DNA of 64,000 nt, from positions 6,294,001 to 6,358,000 of the forward strand of contig NZ_AP021901.1 in NCBI RefSeq assembly GCF_018325905.1, written 5' to 3'. Below the pieces are notes generated by a model. The model had not been told where the DNA came from, searched no databases, and worked only from the letters and a program-made list of their open reading frames with translations. Below are positions 9,809 through 20,682 of the stretch, in pieces (the first letter of the stretch is position 1; every line of letters starts with the position of its first letter). The stretch is from Pseudomonas sp. St316 (GTDB lineage Bacteria; Pseudomonadota; Gammaproteobacteria; Pseudomonadales; Pseudomonadaceae). Both the position numbers and the translations under genes were made by a program.

Positions 9809-11251
9809 ATGTTCGACTTCCACCCCCAGCTCAAGCAGCGATTTGCTGCCTTGCGCACGGGCGCTGAATTCTTTTCCCTGCGTTACGTGCGCGAGTCCGG
9901 CCAGCACCTGTCAGTGCGCAAGAATGTCGCCGAACCGCCCAGCCTGGGCCGTGATGAAGGGGCGATGCTCACCGTGCGGGTCAACGGGGTCGAGGCGTAT
10001 GCCGCTACCAACGACCTGTCCCAGGCCGGCCTGCAAGCGGCACTCGAACGCGCCGAGCAACACGCGCGCGGGCTCAAGCCCCATGCCCTGCTGGACCTGC
10101 GTGAACAAGCGGTGTCCAGCGAACGCGCCGATTACTTCTCGCCGAATTTCGACCAGGCCTTCCCTCCACTGAGCGATTGCTACCAACTGCTCGGCGACGA
10201 GTCAGCCGCAGTGCCTCAGGACGAGCGCCTGGTGAACTGGCAAGCCAGCATCGGCCTGACCCAGGTCGAGCAGATCTACCTCAACAGTGCCGGCGCCGAA
10301 CTGCGCCAGGCCCAACGCTTCATCTACCCGGCCCTGGAAGTCACCGCTTTCGACGGCCACGACAGCCAGACCCGTACCCTGGGCCGGGAAAATTTCGGCC
10401 AGCAAGGTGGCTTCGATGTCATCAGCCGCAGCGGCCTGATCGGCGCCGGGCTGAAAATCGCTGACCAGGCCCTGCAATTGCTGTTGGCACCGAACACCCC
10501 GCATGGCCCACGCGACCTGCTGCTGATGCCTGACCAGATGATGTTGCAGATCCACGAATCCATCGGTCACCCGCTGGAACTGGACCGCATCCTGGGAGAC
10601 GAGCGTAATTACGCGGGCACCAGTTTCGTCAAGGCCAGCGATTTCGGCCATCTGCAATACGGCTCCAGCCTGTTGAACGTGACCTTCGACCCGGATATTC
10701 CCGAGGAGCTGGCCAGCTACAGCCATGACGACGACGGCACTGCCGCCAGCAAACAGTTCCTGATTCGTGAAGGCCTGTTGCTGCGTCCACTGGGCGGCGC
10801 GCTGTCACAATTCCGCGCCGGCCTTGCCGGTGTCGCCAACAGCCGCGCCTGCGGCTGGAATCGTCCGCCCATCGACCGCATGGCGAACCTGAACATCGAA
10901 CCTGGCGACCAGTCCCTGGAACAACTGATCCAGGGCACCGAGCACGGTGTGCTGATGCGCACCAACCGCTCCTGGTCCATCGACGACGCTCGCAATAAAT
11001 TCCAGTTCGGCTGCGAGTGGGGCCAGTTGATCGAGAACGGCGAGCTTAAAGGCGTGGTGAAGAACCCCAACTACCGGGGTATTTCCGCGCAGTTCTGGAA
11101 GAGCCTGCGCGCCGTGGGCGATGCCAGTACCTCCCAGGTCCTGGGCACGCCGAACTGTGGCAAGGGCGAACCGAACCAGGTCATCCGCGTCGGCCATGCT
11201 TCGCCGGCCTGTGTGTTCAGTAACGTTGATGTGTTTGGGGGGGACGCCTGA
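9809..11251 (+). CDS. TldD-type metalloprotease subunit (paralogous pair, first gene)
   Basis: 480 residues from the ATG at 9809, which has a perfect AAGGAGG 5 bp upstream; an open start at 9719 is rejected. The TldD/PmbA fold is clear, and the zinc motif HEsigH (HExxxH) is at residues 249-254, followed by GHPLELDRILGDE. In E. coli TldD and TldE (PmbA) form a heterodimeric protease that matures microcin B17 and cuts CcdA; TldD carries the HExxxH motif. Here a motif-bearing gene abuts a motif-less partner, repeating that architecture. The divergence suggests a second pair rather than the housekeeping tldD/pmbA, which in pseudomonads usually lie elsewhere. Substrate unknown. Confidence 0.88.
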   Translation: MFDFHPQLKQRFAALRTGAEFFSLRYVRESGQHLSVRKNVAEPPSLGRDEGAMLTVRVNGVEAYAATNDLSQAGLQAALERAEQHARGLKPHALLDLREQAVSSERADYFSPNFDQAFPPLSDCYQLLGDESAAVPQDERLVNWQASIGLTQVEQIYLNSAGAELRQAQRFIYPALEVTAFDGHDSQTRTLGRENFGQQGGFDVISRSGLIGAGLKIADQALQLLLAPNTPHGPRDLLLMPDQMMLQIHESIGHPLELDRILGDERNYAGTSFVKASDFGHLQYGSSLLNVTFDPDIPEELASYSHDDDGTAASKQFLIREGLLLRPLGGALSQFRAGLAGVANSRACGWNRPPIDRMANLNIEPGDQSLEQLIQGTEHGVLMRTNRSWSIDDARNKFQFGCEWGQLIENGELKGVVKNPNYRGISAQFWKSLRAVGDASTSQVLGTPNCGKGEPNQVIRVGHASPACVFSNVDVFGGDA

Positions 11252-11252
11252 T

Positions 11253-12590
11253 ATGAGCACCGTCAATAATCAGGCCGGGGCATTCAAGGTATTGGTCGAC
11301 TGGCTGCGCGCTGCCCTGCATGAGCAGGAACAGTTCACCTTGGGTTACGCCGCCGAGTCCTCGGCCTTCGTGCGCTTCAACCACGCCAAGGTGCGCCAGG
11401 CCGGGCAAGTGCAGCAGGCCAGTATCAGTTTCAAATTGATCGACGCCGGACGCCACGCCGACTTGCAGATCACCTTGTCCGGCAACACCGAGACCGACCT
11501 GCAACGCCTGTCCGAAGGCCTGCAACAGCTACGCGAAACCTTGCCACTGCTGCCCCGCGATCCGTACCTGCTGCTCAACCACAACCACTGGCAAAGCCAT
11601 AACGTGCAGGACCATCCACTGCCGGACACCGAGCAGGCCGTGGCTGAAATCAGCCGCGCCGCCGAAGGCCTGGACCTGGTGGGGTTCTATGCGGCCGGGC
11701 CCATCAGCCGGGGTTTCGCCAGTTCGTCGGGAGCGTTCGGCTGGCATCAGGCCAACAGCTTCAACTTCGATTTCAGCCTGTTCCATGAAAACGGCCAGGC
11801 AGTGAAAGCCAGCTATGCCGGGCATGCGTGGAGCAGCGAAGGATTTGCCCGGCGCTTCGAGCAGGCCCGCGAGCAACTGGCGTTTCTCGGCCTCCCGTTG
11901 CGCACGTTGCCGCCCGGTGAATACCGCGCCTACCTGGCACCGGCCGCGCTGGAAGAGATCATGGGCATGCTCAGCTGGGGCGGGTTCTCGGCCCGGGCGA
12001 TTGCCAGCAAGCAGAGCCCGCTGCAAAAGTTCTACGCCAACGAAGCCAGCTTGAGCCCCATCGTGTGGCTGAGCGAGCAGGTCAGCGGCTCCTTGAGCCC
12101 GGCGTTTTCCGACGAAGGTTATCCCCGCGATGACCTGGCGCTGATCGCCAAGGGCACGGCCAATGCGCGGCTGGTCAATTCCCGCAGCGCCGCCGAGTAT
12201 GGCCTCGCCGCCAATGGCGCCAGCAGCTACGAATACCCCACCGCGCTGGACATGAACGAAGGCTTGCTCGAGCAAAAGGACATCCTCGAACGCCTCGGCA
12301 CCGGGCTGTATATCAGCAACCTCTGGTACCTGAACTACTCGGACCAACCGGCCGCCCGCCTGACCGGCATGACCCGCTTCGCCACGTTCTGGGTCGAGAA
12401 CGGCCAGATCGTAGCGCCAGTCAGTACCATGCGCTTCGACGACAGCGTCTACAGCCTGCTCGGCTCGCAACTCGAAGGCCTGACCCGAGAGCGCGAACTG
12501 CTGCTGTCGGCCAGTACCTATAGCCAGCGGGCCACGGCCTCGATGCTGTTGCCGGGAGCGCTGGTCAAGCGGTTGACCTTGACGCTGTAA
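11253..12590 (+). CDS. TldE/PmbA-type protease subunit (partner of the preceding gene)
   Basis: 445 residues from the ATG at 11253, one base after the preceding stop, so almost certainly co-translated. It belongs to the TldD/PmbA fold (SRGFASSSGAFGWHQ, then SIVWLSEQVSGS-like and MNEGLLEQKDILERLGTGLYISNLWYLNY regions) but lacks HExxxH, as TldE does. It is predicted to form the non-catalytic half of a heterodimer with the upstream product. Conserved small residues near the end (RMRFDDSVYSLLG-like) fit the family C-terminal domain. No peptide precursor gene was recognised next to it. Confidence 0.87.
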   Translation: MSTVNNQAGAFKVLVDWLRAALHEQEQFTLGYAAESSAFVRFNHAKVRQAGQVQQASISFKLIDAGRHADLQITLSGNTETDLQRLSEGLQQLRETLPLLPRDPYLLLNHNHWQSHNVQDHPLPDTEQAVAEISRAAEGLDLVGFYAAGPISRGFASSSGAFGWHQANSFNFDFSLFHENGQAVKASYAGHAWSSEGFARRFEQAREQLAFLGLPLRTLPPGEYRAYLAPAALEEIMGMLSWGGFSARAIASKQSPLQKFYANEASLSPIVWLSEQVSGSLSPAFSDEGYPRDDLALIAKGTANARLVNSRSAAEYGLAANGASSYEYPTALDMNEGLLEQKDILERLGTGLYISNLWYLNYSDQPAARLTGMTRFATFWVENGQIVAPVSTMRFDDSVYSLLGSQLEGLTRERELLLSASTYSQRATASMLLPGALVKRLTLTL

Positions 12591-12594
12591 AAAG

Positions 12595-12663
12595 CATCGC
12601 GGGCAAGCCTTGCTCCCACAGGGTGGTCATCGTTCCTTGTGGGAGCATGGCTTGCCCGCGATG
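12595..12663. repeat. REP pair, GCGGGCAAGCCTTGCTCCC subtype
   Basis: Inverted pair of the second REP subtype (core CGCGGGCAAGCCTTGCTCCC), as also seen at 14154, 15803, 32344 and 62400. It fills most of the gap before the MFS gene. Confidence 0.85.
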
Positions 12664-12701
12664 CAGCCACTACGGACACCCTGACCCAAACAAGAGGCCC
12701 C

Positions 12702-14129
12702 ATGCCCAACCGTGCCCCGCTCGACGCCGTCACCGCCCGCTGGCTTCCGTGGGTGGTGGCGATCGCCTTCTTCATGCAGTCCCTGGACGGGACCATCCTC
12801 AACACCGCCCTGCCCGCCATGGCCAGTGACTTGGCGGAAAACCCGCTGCGCATGCAGGGCGTGATCATTGCCTACATGCTCACCGTGGCGTTGCTGATCC
12901 CGGCCTCGGGTTGGATCGCCGACCGCTTCGGCACCAAGAAGATTTTCTTCGGGGCGATCCTGTTGTTCAGCTTCGGCTCGTTGCTGTGCGCCCTGTCCAA
13001 TTCGTTGAGCATGCTGATCGGTGCCCGGGTCATCCAGGGCCTGGGCGGCGCGTTGATGTTACCGGTGGGCAGGCTGGTAGTGCTGCGGGCGTATCCGCGC
13101 TCGGAACTGGTGCGGATCATGGGGTTCATCACCATCCCCGGCCTGCTCGGCCCACTGATCGGGCCGACCATGGGCGGCTGGATGGTCGAGTACCTGACCT
13201 GGCACTGGATCTTCATCATCAACCTGCCGGTGGGCGTGATCGGCTGTTATGCGGTGTGGAAGTTCATCCCCGACCTGCGTGGCAGCGAGCGCACGCGGTT
13301 CGATGGGGTGGGGTTCCTGCTGTTCGGCGCGGCGATGGTGCTGATCACCATCGCCATGGAAGGCCTGGGTGAACTGCACCTGCCGCATCTGCGCGTAATG
13401 TTGCTGCTGTTTGGCGGCATGGCCTGCCTGGCAGCCTATTGGCTGCGGGCCGGGCACGTCGAAAACGCGCTGTTCCCGCCGTCCCTGTTCAAGACCCGGA
13501 CCTTCGCCGTGGGCATTCTTGGCAACCTGTTCGCGCGCCTGGGCAGCGGCGCCCTGCCGTTCCTGGTGCCGCTGCTGCTGCAAGTCGCCCTGGGCTATTC
13601 ACCGTCCCAGGCCGGGATGAGCATGCTGCCCCTGGCGGCGGCGGCCATGGTCGCCAAGTCCGTGGCCCGACCGCTGATCGAACGCCTGGGCTATCGCATC
13701 GTCCTGACCGGCAACACCCTGGCCCTGGGGGTGATGCTGGCGAGCATGGGCCTGGTCAGCGAACAGACACCGTACTGGCTGCTGCTGGCGCAACTGGCGG
13801 TGCTGGGGGCCATCAACTCGCTGCAATTCACCGCGATGAACACCGTGACCCTGATCGACCTGGATGACGCCAGCGCCAGCAGCGGCAACAGCCTGCTGTC
13901 GGTGGTGGCGCAGCTGTCCCTGAGCCTCGGCGTGGCCTGCGCCGGCGCCCTGCTCGGCGGTTTTACCGCCCAGGTGGGCAACGATGGGGTGGAGACAGTG
14001 CTGGGGGCGTTCCAGCTGACCTTCGTGACCGTGGGCATCATGGCGATGCTGGCGGCGACGATCTTTTCCCAGTTGTCGAAGCAGGACGGACGACGGCCCC
14101 GGCGCTCGGATGAACACATCGAGCACTGA
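12702..14129 (+). CDS. MdtD-like multidrug efflux transporter (MFS, DHA2 type)
   Basis: Inner-membrane proton-driven exporter of 475 residues. The start at 12702 gives MPNRAPLDAVTARWLPWVVA; AGAGGCCCC precedes it. The first helix contains FFMQSLDGTILNTALPAMA, a DHA2 hallmark, followed by the loop motif WIADRFGTKKIFF and motif C in MGFITIPGLLGPLIGPTMGG. Its resemblance to E. coli MdtD runs the whole length (for example LMLPVGRLVVLRAYPRSE, then ASSGNSLLSVVAQLSLSLGVA). About 14 hydrophobic segments are expected. No regulator or membrane-fusion gene lies beside it, so the substrate is open. Confidence 0.88.
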   Translation: MPNRAPLDAVTARWLPWVVAIAFFMQSLDGTILNTALPAMASDLAENPLRMQGVIIAYMLTVALLIPASGWIADRFGTKKIFFGAILLFSFGSLLCALSNSLSMLIGARVIQGLGGALMLPVGRLVVLRAYPRSELVRIMGFITIPGLLGPLIGPTMGGWMVEYLTWHWIFIINLPVGVIGCYAVWKFIPDLRGSERTRFDGVGFLLFGAAMVLITIAMEGLGELHLPHLRVMLLLFGGMACLAAYWLRAGHVENALFPPSLFKTRTFAVGILGNLFARLGSGALPFLVPLLLQVALGYSPSQAGMSMLPLAAAAMVAKSVARPLIERLGYRIVLTGNTLALGVMLASMGLVSEQTPYWLLLAQLAVLGAINSLQFTAMNTVTLIDLDDASASSGNSLLSVVAQLSLSLGVACAGALLGGFTAQVGNDGVETVLGAFQLTFVTVGIMAMLAATIFSQLSKQDGRRPRRSDEHIEH

Positions 14130-14153
14130 GTCGCTTCGTGTCTTGGAGATTCT

Positions 14154-14242
14154 TGTGGGAGCAAGGCTTGCCCGCGATACAGGCGACTCGGTTTTCCTGG
14201 GGGAAATGCGTCGCCTGCATCGCGAGCAAGCTTTGCTCCCAC
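14154..14242. repeat. REP pair with mixed subtypes
   Basis: GGGAGCAAGGCTTGCCCGCG at the left and ATCGCGAGCAAGCTTTGCTC at the right face each other across about 45 bp. It lies between the MFS gene and dbpA. Confidence 0.8.
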
Positions 14243-14387
14243 AGTTCCAGAGCTCCAGAGCTCCCAAGTTTATCGAATTGCCAGCCCCCCAGGGCAGGCC
14301 CTGCCCCCCACAGCTCGTCCAGAACTTTCGAAGAAAGTGGCACGAGGCTGCTACACTGCGCGACATTTTGTTTTGCAGGCCAGTCCC

Positions 14388-15773
<1,386 letters not shown>

Positions 15774-15802
15774 CACGATCGCCCGGGCAACAGAAATCAA
15801 AC

Positions 15803-15920
15803 TGTGGGAGCGAGCTGTGTGGGAGCAAGGCTTGCCCGCGATGAAAACGCCGCGGTCTCTTGAGGACCGCAGCGCCTGGATCGCGAGCAAGCTTTGCTCC
15901 CACACAGCTCGCTCCCACAT
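15803..15920. repeat. Compound REP region downstream of dbpA
   Basis: A partial REP half (TGTGGGAGCGAGCT) abuts a full core (GGGAGCAAGGCTTGCCCGCG). About 50 bp later the mirror arrangement follows (ATCGCGAGCAAGCTTTGCTC then CAGCTCGCTCCCACA). The outer halves make a nested hairpin, as if one REP pair inserted inside another. An inner GCGGTC/GACCGC hairpin sits in the middle. Confidence 0.8.
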
Positions 15921-15953
15921 TCAGTTATGTAGGAAAGCTGAGAGGACACCGTT

Positions 15954-17132
15954 TTGCGCTCTACCGAAGTCGTGATCATTGGCGCTGGCGCCGCGGGGTT
16001 GATGTGCGCGCTGACTGCCGCCGCCCGCGGGCGGCAGGTGATGTTGCTGGACCACGCCAACAAGGCCGGCAAGAAAATCCTCATGTCCGGCGGTGGACGC
16101 TGCAATTTCACCAACATGTACACCGAGCCAGGCAATTTTCTCTCGCAGAACCCGCACTTCTGCAAATCGGCCCTGGCCCGCTATACCCAGTGGGATTTCA
16201 TCGCGTTGGTGGCCAAGCACGGCGTGCCCTATCACGAGAAAAAGCTCGGCCAGTTGTTCTGCGATAACAAGTCCAGCGACATCCTCGGCCTGCTGCTCGA
16301 TGAGTGCGACCAGGCCGGCGTCAGCCTGCATCTGGACACCTCGATCACGCAGATCGAAAAAACCGACGGCGGCTACCTGCTGCAAACCACCCTCGGCGCC
16401 ATCGCCTGCCAGTCCCTGGTGATCGCCACGGGCGGGTTGTCGATCCCGACCCTGGGGGCGACCGGTTTCGGCTATCAGGTGGCAAAACAGTTTGGCCATG
16501 AACTGCTGCCGACCCGTGCCGGGCTGGTGCCGTTCACCATCACCGACCAGCTCAAGACCCTGTGCACCGAACTCTCGGGCACCTCGGTCGATTGCTTGGT
16601 GAGCTGTAACGACCAGAGTTTTCGCGAGAACATCCTGTTCACCCACCGCGGCCTGAGCGGCCCGGCGATCCTGCAGATTTCCTCGTTCTGGGAACCGGGG
16701 GACACGGTGCAAATCAACCTGCTGCCCGACCACGACGTGCCGCAGTGGCTGCAACAGCAACAGGCCGAACGCCCCAACAGCGAACTCAAGACGCTGCTGG
16801 GCGAGTTGTTCACCAAGAAAATGGCCAACCTGCTGGCCGACACCTGGTTCGTCTCCAAACCCATGAAGCAGTACACCCATGCCGAACTTGCAGACATCGC
16901 CGAGAAACTGGCGAGCTGGAACGTCGTCCCCGCCGGTACCGAAGGCTACCGCACCGCCGAAGTCACCCTGGGCGGCGTCGACACCCGGGAAGTCTCGTCC
17001 AAGACCATGGAGTCGCTGAAGAGCCCTGGGCTGTACTTTATTGGCGAAGTCCTGGACGTCACCGGGCACCTGGGCGGGTTCAACTTCCAGTGGGCGTGGG
17101 CGTCGGGGTATGCGGCGGCGCAGTACGTCTGA
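15954..17132 (+). CDS. HI0933/YhiN-type FAD flavoprotein
   Basis: 392 residues. The start is a TTG at 15954 with AGAGGA 7 bp upstream; no better ATG exists before the FAD motif VVIIGAGAAGLMCA (residues 6-19). The family signature SGGGRCNFTNM follows near residue 46, and GEVLDVTGHLGGFNFQWAWASG forms the C-terminal FAD-binding end. This is the conserved HI0933-like/YhiN family, whose reaction is not established. Cytoplasmic and soluble by appearance. It stands alone between two REP regions, so context adds nothing. Confidence 0.9.
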   Translation: MRSTEVVIIGAGAAGLMCALTAAARGRQVMLLDHANKAGKKILMSGGGRCNFTNMYTEPGNFLSQNPHFCKSALARYTQWDFIALVAKHGVPYHEKKLGQLFCDNKSSDILGLLLDECDQAGVSLHLDTSITQIEKTDGGYLLQTTLGAIACQSLVIATGGLSIPTLGATGFGYQVAKQFGHELLPTRAGLVPFTITDQLKTLCTELSGTSVDCLVSCNDQSFRENILFTHRGLSGPAILQISSFWEPGDTVQINLLPDHDVPQWLQQQQAERPNSELKTLLGELFTKKMANLLADTWFVSKPMKQYTHAELADIAEKLASWNVVPAGTEGYRTAEVTLGGVDTREVSSKTMESLKSPGLYFIGEVLDVTGHLGGFNFQWAWASGYAAAQYV

Positions 17133-17163
17133 ATCAACACAACTCGAATGCGAGTAATAACCC

Positions 17164-17252
17164 TGTGGGAGCGAGGTTGCTCGCGATAGCGGTGAATCAG
17201 CGGCATTGATGTCGACTGACCCACCGCTATCGCGAGCAAGCTCGCTCCCACA
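17164..17252. repeat. REP pair
   Basis: Inverted REP cores (GGGAGCGAGGTTGCTCGCGA; ATCGCGAGCAAGCTCGCTCC) around the widespread spacer containing AGCGGTGAATCAGCGGCATTG. Confidence 0.85.
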
Positions 17253-17366
17253 AGGGTTTGTGGAACCTTGCGGAACACTTTTTGCTGTCGGATGTGATCG
17301 CCGCCATTGCGTCGGCGTCATTACTGCCTCAATTTAGCGTCATTGCCCGTCAGGCCTGTGCACTTC

Positions 17367-19550
17367 ATGTCAGCGAACTCGTTTAGCCAGTCTTTGCGTC
17401 GCCTTTGGGCGTTGGATAAGTTCAGTTATAGCGTGCGGGTCTTCATCGCCCTGACCGGTAGCATGGGGCTGTGCTGGTACCTGGATGAAATGGCGCTGCT
17501 GATTCCCTTGTTCCTGGGCATCATCGCCAGCGCCCTGGCCGAGACGGACGACAGTTGGCAGGGCCGCCTCAACGCGCTGGCCGTGACCCTGGTGTGTTTC
17601 ACCGTCGCGGCGCTGTCGGTGGAGTTGCTGTTCCCGTATCCCGTCCTGTTCATCATTGCCCTGGCCCTGGCGAGCTTCGGCCTGACCATGCTGGGCGCCC
17701 TGGGTGAGCGCTATGGCGCGATTGCCTCGGCCACCCTGATTCTGTCGGTCTATACCGTGATCGGCGTGGACCAACGCGGTGGCGCCATCACCGATTTCTG
17801 GCATGAACCCCTGCTGCTGGTGGCCGGCGCCGCGTGGTACGGCCTGCTCTCGGTGCTGTGGCAGGCGTTGTTTTCCAACCAACCGGTGCAGCAAAGCCTG
17901 GCGCGGCTGTTTCGCGAATTGGGGCGCTACCTGAAACTCAAATCGTCGCTCCTGGAACCGATCCGCCAACTGGACGTTGAAGCAAGGCGCCTGGAACTGG
18001 CCCAGCAGAACGGCCGGGTGGTCGCTGCGCTCAACAGCGCCAAGGAAATCATCCTGCATCGCGTGGGCAATGGCCGGCCGGGGTCGAAAGTCAGCCGGTA
18101 CCTGAAGCTGTACTTCCTGGCCCAGGACATCCACGAACGTGCCAGCTCTTCGCACTACCCCTACAATGCCCTGGCCGAGGCCTTCTTCCACAGCGACGTG
18201 CTGTTCCGCTGCCAGCGCCTGCTGCGCCAGCAAGGCAAGGCCTGCCAGGCACTGGCCGAGTCGATCCAGCTACGCCAGCCGTTCGTCTACGACGACACCT
18301 TTGCCGAGGCCCTCAACGACCTGCACGCCTCCCTCGAACACCTGCGCATCCAGAGCAACCCGGCCTGGCGCGGCTTGTTGCGTTCGTTGCGGGCACTGTC
18401 GGTGAACCTTGCCACCATGGACCGCCTGCTCAGCGACGCGAGCAACCCCGACGCCCTGGCCGACGCCACCGACAGCAGCCTGCTGGACCGCTCGCCGCGC
18501 AACTTCAAGGACGTCTGGCTACGCTTGCGCACCCAGCTCACGCCGACCTCGTTGCTGTTCCGACATGCCCTGCGCTTGCCCCTGGCCCTGAGCGTCGGCT
18601 ACGCCATGGTGCATATGATCCACCCTTCCCAGGGCTATTGGATCATCCTCACCACGCTGTTCGTGTGCCAGCCCAACTACGGCGCCACCCGGCGCAAGCT
18701 TGGCCAACGGATCATCGGCACCGCCATCGGCCTGACAGTGGCCTGGGCGCTCTTCGATCTGTTCCCCACCCCCTTGGTGCAATCGTGCTTCGCCATTGCC
18801 GCAGGGGTGGTGTTCTTTACCAACCGCACCACCCGCTACACCCTGGCGACGGCGGCGATCACCGTCATGGTGCTGTTCTGCTTCAACCAGGTGGGCGACG
18901 GCTACGGGCTGCTGCTGCCGCGGTTGTTCGATACCTTGCTCGGCAGCTTGATTGCCGGGCTGGCGGTGTTCCTGTTCCTGCCTGACTGGCAGGGTCGGCG
19001 GCTGAACAAAGTGCTGGCCAACACGCTGACCTGCAACAGCATCTACCTGCGCCAGATCATGCAGCAGTACGCCGCCGGCAAGAGCGACGACCTGGCCTAT
19101 CGCCTGGCCCGACGCAACGCCCACAACGCCGATGCCGCGCTGTCCACCACGCTGGCCAACATGCTGATGGAGCCGGGGCATTTCCGGAAGGAAGCCGATG
19201 TAGGGTTCCGTTTCCTGGTGCTGTCCCACACCCTGCTCAGCTACCTGTCGGGCCTGGGCGCCCACCGTGGTACCGAACTGCCGACGCAGGTACGCGAGCA
19301 ATTGATCGATGGCGCGGGGGTGAAGCTGGCAACGAGCATCGACGAAATCGCCCAGGGCCTGGCGAGTAAAACACCGATTGTGGTCCAAAGCGACGAAGAG
19401 GAAGCCCTGGCCAGCGAGCTTGAGCAGATGCCTGATGAAATCGACGAAGGACAGCGACTGGTGCAGACGCAACTGGGTTTGATCTGCCGTCAGCTCGGCC
19501 CGTTGCGGACCTTGGCGGCGCATCTGATCAAGGACACCAGCGAGGCTTGA
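17367..19550 (+). CDS. yccS: YccS-family inner membrane protein (FUSC domain)
   Basis: 727 residues from the ATG at 17367 (MSANSFSQSLRRLWALDKFSYS), close to the 717 of E. coli YccS; a start at 17307 would add 20 doubtful residues. There are two membrane blocks: roughly residues 20-170 (AFIALTGSMGLCWYLDEMA onward) and 400-545 (SLLFRHALRLPLALSVGYAM, GYWIILTTLFVCQPNYGATR, the FUSC signature). A long cytoplasmic domain separates them and another follows. FUSC proteins are related to aromatic-acid exporters (AaeB), but YccS function is not established. Single gene flanked by REP elements. Confidence 0.9.
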   Translation: MSANSFSQSLRRLWALDKFSYSVRVFIALTGSMGLCWYLDEMALLIPLFLGIIASALAETDDSWQGRLNALAVTLVCFTVAALSVELLFPYPVLFIIALALASFGLTMLGALGERYGAIASATLILSVYTVIGVDQRGGAITDFWHEPLLLVAGAAWYGLLSVLWQALFSNQPVQQSLARLFRELGRYLKLKSSLLEPIRQLDVEARRLELAQQNGRVVAALNSAKEIILHRVGNGRPGSKVSRYLKLYFLAQDIHERASSSHYPYNALAEAFFHSDVLFRCQRLLRQQGKACQALAESIQLRQPFVYDDTFAEALNDLHASLEHLRIQSNPAWRGLLRSLRALSVNLATMDRLLSDASNPDALADATDSSLLDRSPRNFKDVWLRLRTQLTPTSLLFRHALRLPLALSVGYAMVHMIHPSQGYWIILTTLFVCQPNYGATRRKLGQRIIGTAIGLTVAWALFDLFPTPLVQSCFAIAAGVVFFTNRTTRYTLATAAITVMVLFCFNQVGDGYGLLLPRLFDTLLGSLIAGLAVFLFLPDWQGRRLNKVLANTLTCNSIYLRQIMQQYAAGKSDDLAYRLARRNAHNADAALSTTLANMLMEPGHFRKEADVGFRFLVLSHTLLSYLSGLGAHRGTELPTQVREQLIDGAGVKLATSIDEIAQGLASKTPIVVQSDEEEALASELEQMPDEIDEGQRLVQTQLGLICRQLGPLRTLAAHLIKDTSEA

Positions 19551-19575
19551 GGGTTGCGGTGTTTGGGCGGGCCTC

Positions 19576-19666
19576 ATCGCGAGCAGGCTCGCTCCCACAG
19601 TGGATTGTCAGCGTACACAGACTTCGTGTTACAGCAGGTCCATGTGGGAGCGGGCCTGCTCGCGAT
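19576..19666. repeat. REP pair
   Basis: ATCGCGAGCAGGCTCGCTCC and its inverse form GGGAGCGGGCCTGCTCGCGA, about 50 bp apart, between the convergent ends of yccS and the binding-protein gene. Confidence 0.85.
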
Positions 19667-19684
19667 GGGGCCAGTCCAGGCACC

Positions 19685-20422
19685 CTACATTCCATGCGCC
19701 TTCAATAACCGCGCATAACTGCCATCCGCCTTCATCGCCGCGATCTCCCGATCGAAGCCGGCCACGATCTGCTCATGCTCCGGGTTCTTCAGGCTGACCA
19801 GAATGTGCAGGCTGTTTTCACTCAAGGGCTTGGGCAGGAACTCCACGGCGCTGCGCACCTTGGCCGATTCGCGGGCCAGGTAATAGCGGGCGACGTACTC
19901 GTCTTCCAGGGTCAACTTCACGCGATCGGCAGCCAGCATGCGCACCGCCATCGCGAAGTTATGCACAGGGACTTTCTGCATTTGCAGGTCTTCGTCGAAG
20001 TCCTTGGAATAGGCGTAGCCACGAACCACGGCGATAGGATAGACACGCAGCTGTTCCAGGCTGTCAAACTGGACCGTTTCGTCCTTGCGCTTGATGAAAC
20101 GCACACGGTTGAGCAGATACTCGGACGAGAACTGGCCGATGTGAGTGCGATCCTCGCTGTACCAGGCGTTGACCAGCACGTCATAGCGACCCTCGCTGAT
20201 GCCCAGCATCGCCCGGGCCCAGGGCACCTGTTCGAAGTCCGTGGCATAACCGGCCCGCGCCAGGGCCGTGCTGACGATATCGGTCGCCAGGCCACCATTG
20301 ACCAAGGTGGAATCGGTAAAGGGCGGCCAGCCATCGGCGACCAGGCGCAACTTCTGCGCGCAAGCTTCGTAGCTCAGCAACAGCAATCCGATCAATGCAA
20401 GAGCTCGATGCAATCGCGGCAT
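19685..20422 (-). CDS. Orphan periplasmic solute-binding protein (family 3 type)
   Basis: 245 residues from the ATG at 20422 (MPRLHRALALIGLLLLSYEACA), which gives a proper signal peptide; an in-frame start 60 bp upstream would bury it. The mature part begins QKLRLVADGWPPFTD, the usual opening of polar-amino-acid binding proteins, with GGLATDIVSTALARAGY and WARAMLGISEGRYDVLVNAW next. No permease or ATPase genes adjoin it, so it is an orphan receptor. A similar orphan lies at 51420. The ligand cannot be told. In pseudomonads such proteins may feed a distant ABC transporter or a sensor kinase. Confidence 0.82.
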   Translation of the reverse strand: MPRLHRALALIGLLLLSYEACAQKLRLVADGWPPFTDSTLVNGGLATDIVSTALARAGYATDFEQVPWARAMLGISEGRYDVLVNAWYSEDRTHIGQFSSEYLLNRVRFIKRKDETVQFDSLEQLRVYPIAVVRGYAYSKDFDEDLQMQKVPVHNFAMAVRMLAADRVKLTLEDEYVARYYLARESAKVRSAVEFLPKPLSENSLHILVSLKNPEHEQIVAGFDREIAAMKADGSYARLLKAHGM

Positions 20423-20682
20423 GCCAAACGTCCTTGACGGGTTCAAAGCCCGGTTTGTTTTTAGCCGACACTCAACAGGCATCCTCAGACACCCCGTCCT
20501 AACGTTAGCTCATTGGAACCGCTACGCAGCGCTGTCACGAAGATTACACAAAGACGACAGCACCGCGACAAAGGAATGATGGCATTTTGGCCTTTATCAC
20601 AGATTTTCCAGTCGACCGAGAAAGAGACTTCCGGGCCAAGCGCGCTTAATATCGGCATCAGGTTCTTCAGGAAATTCAAAAA

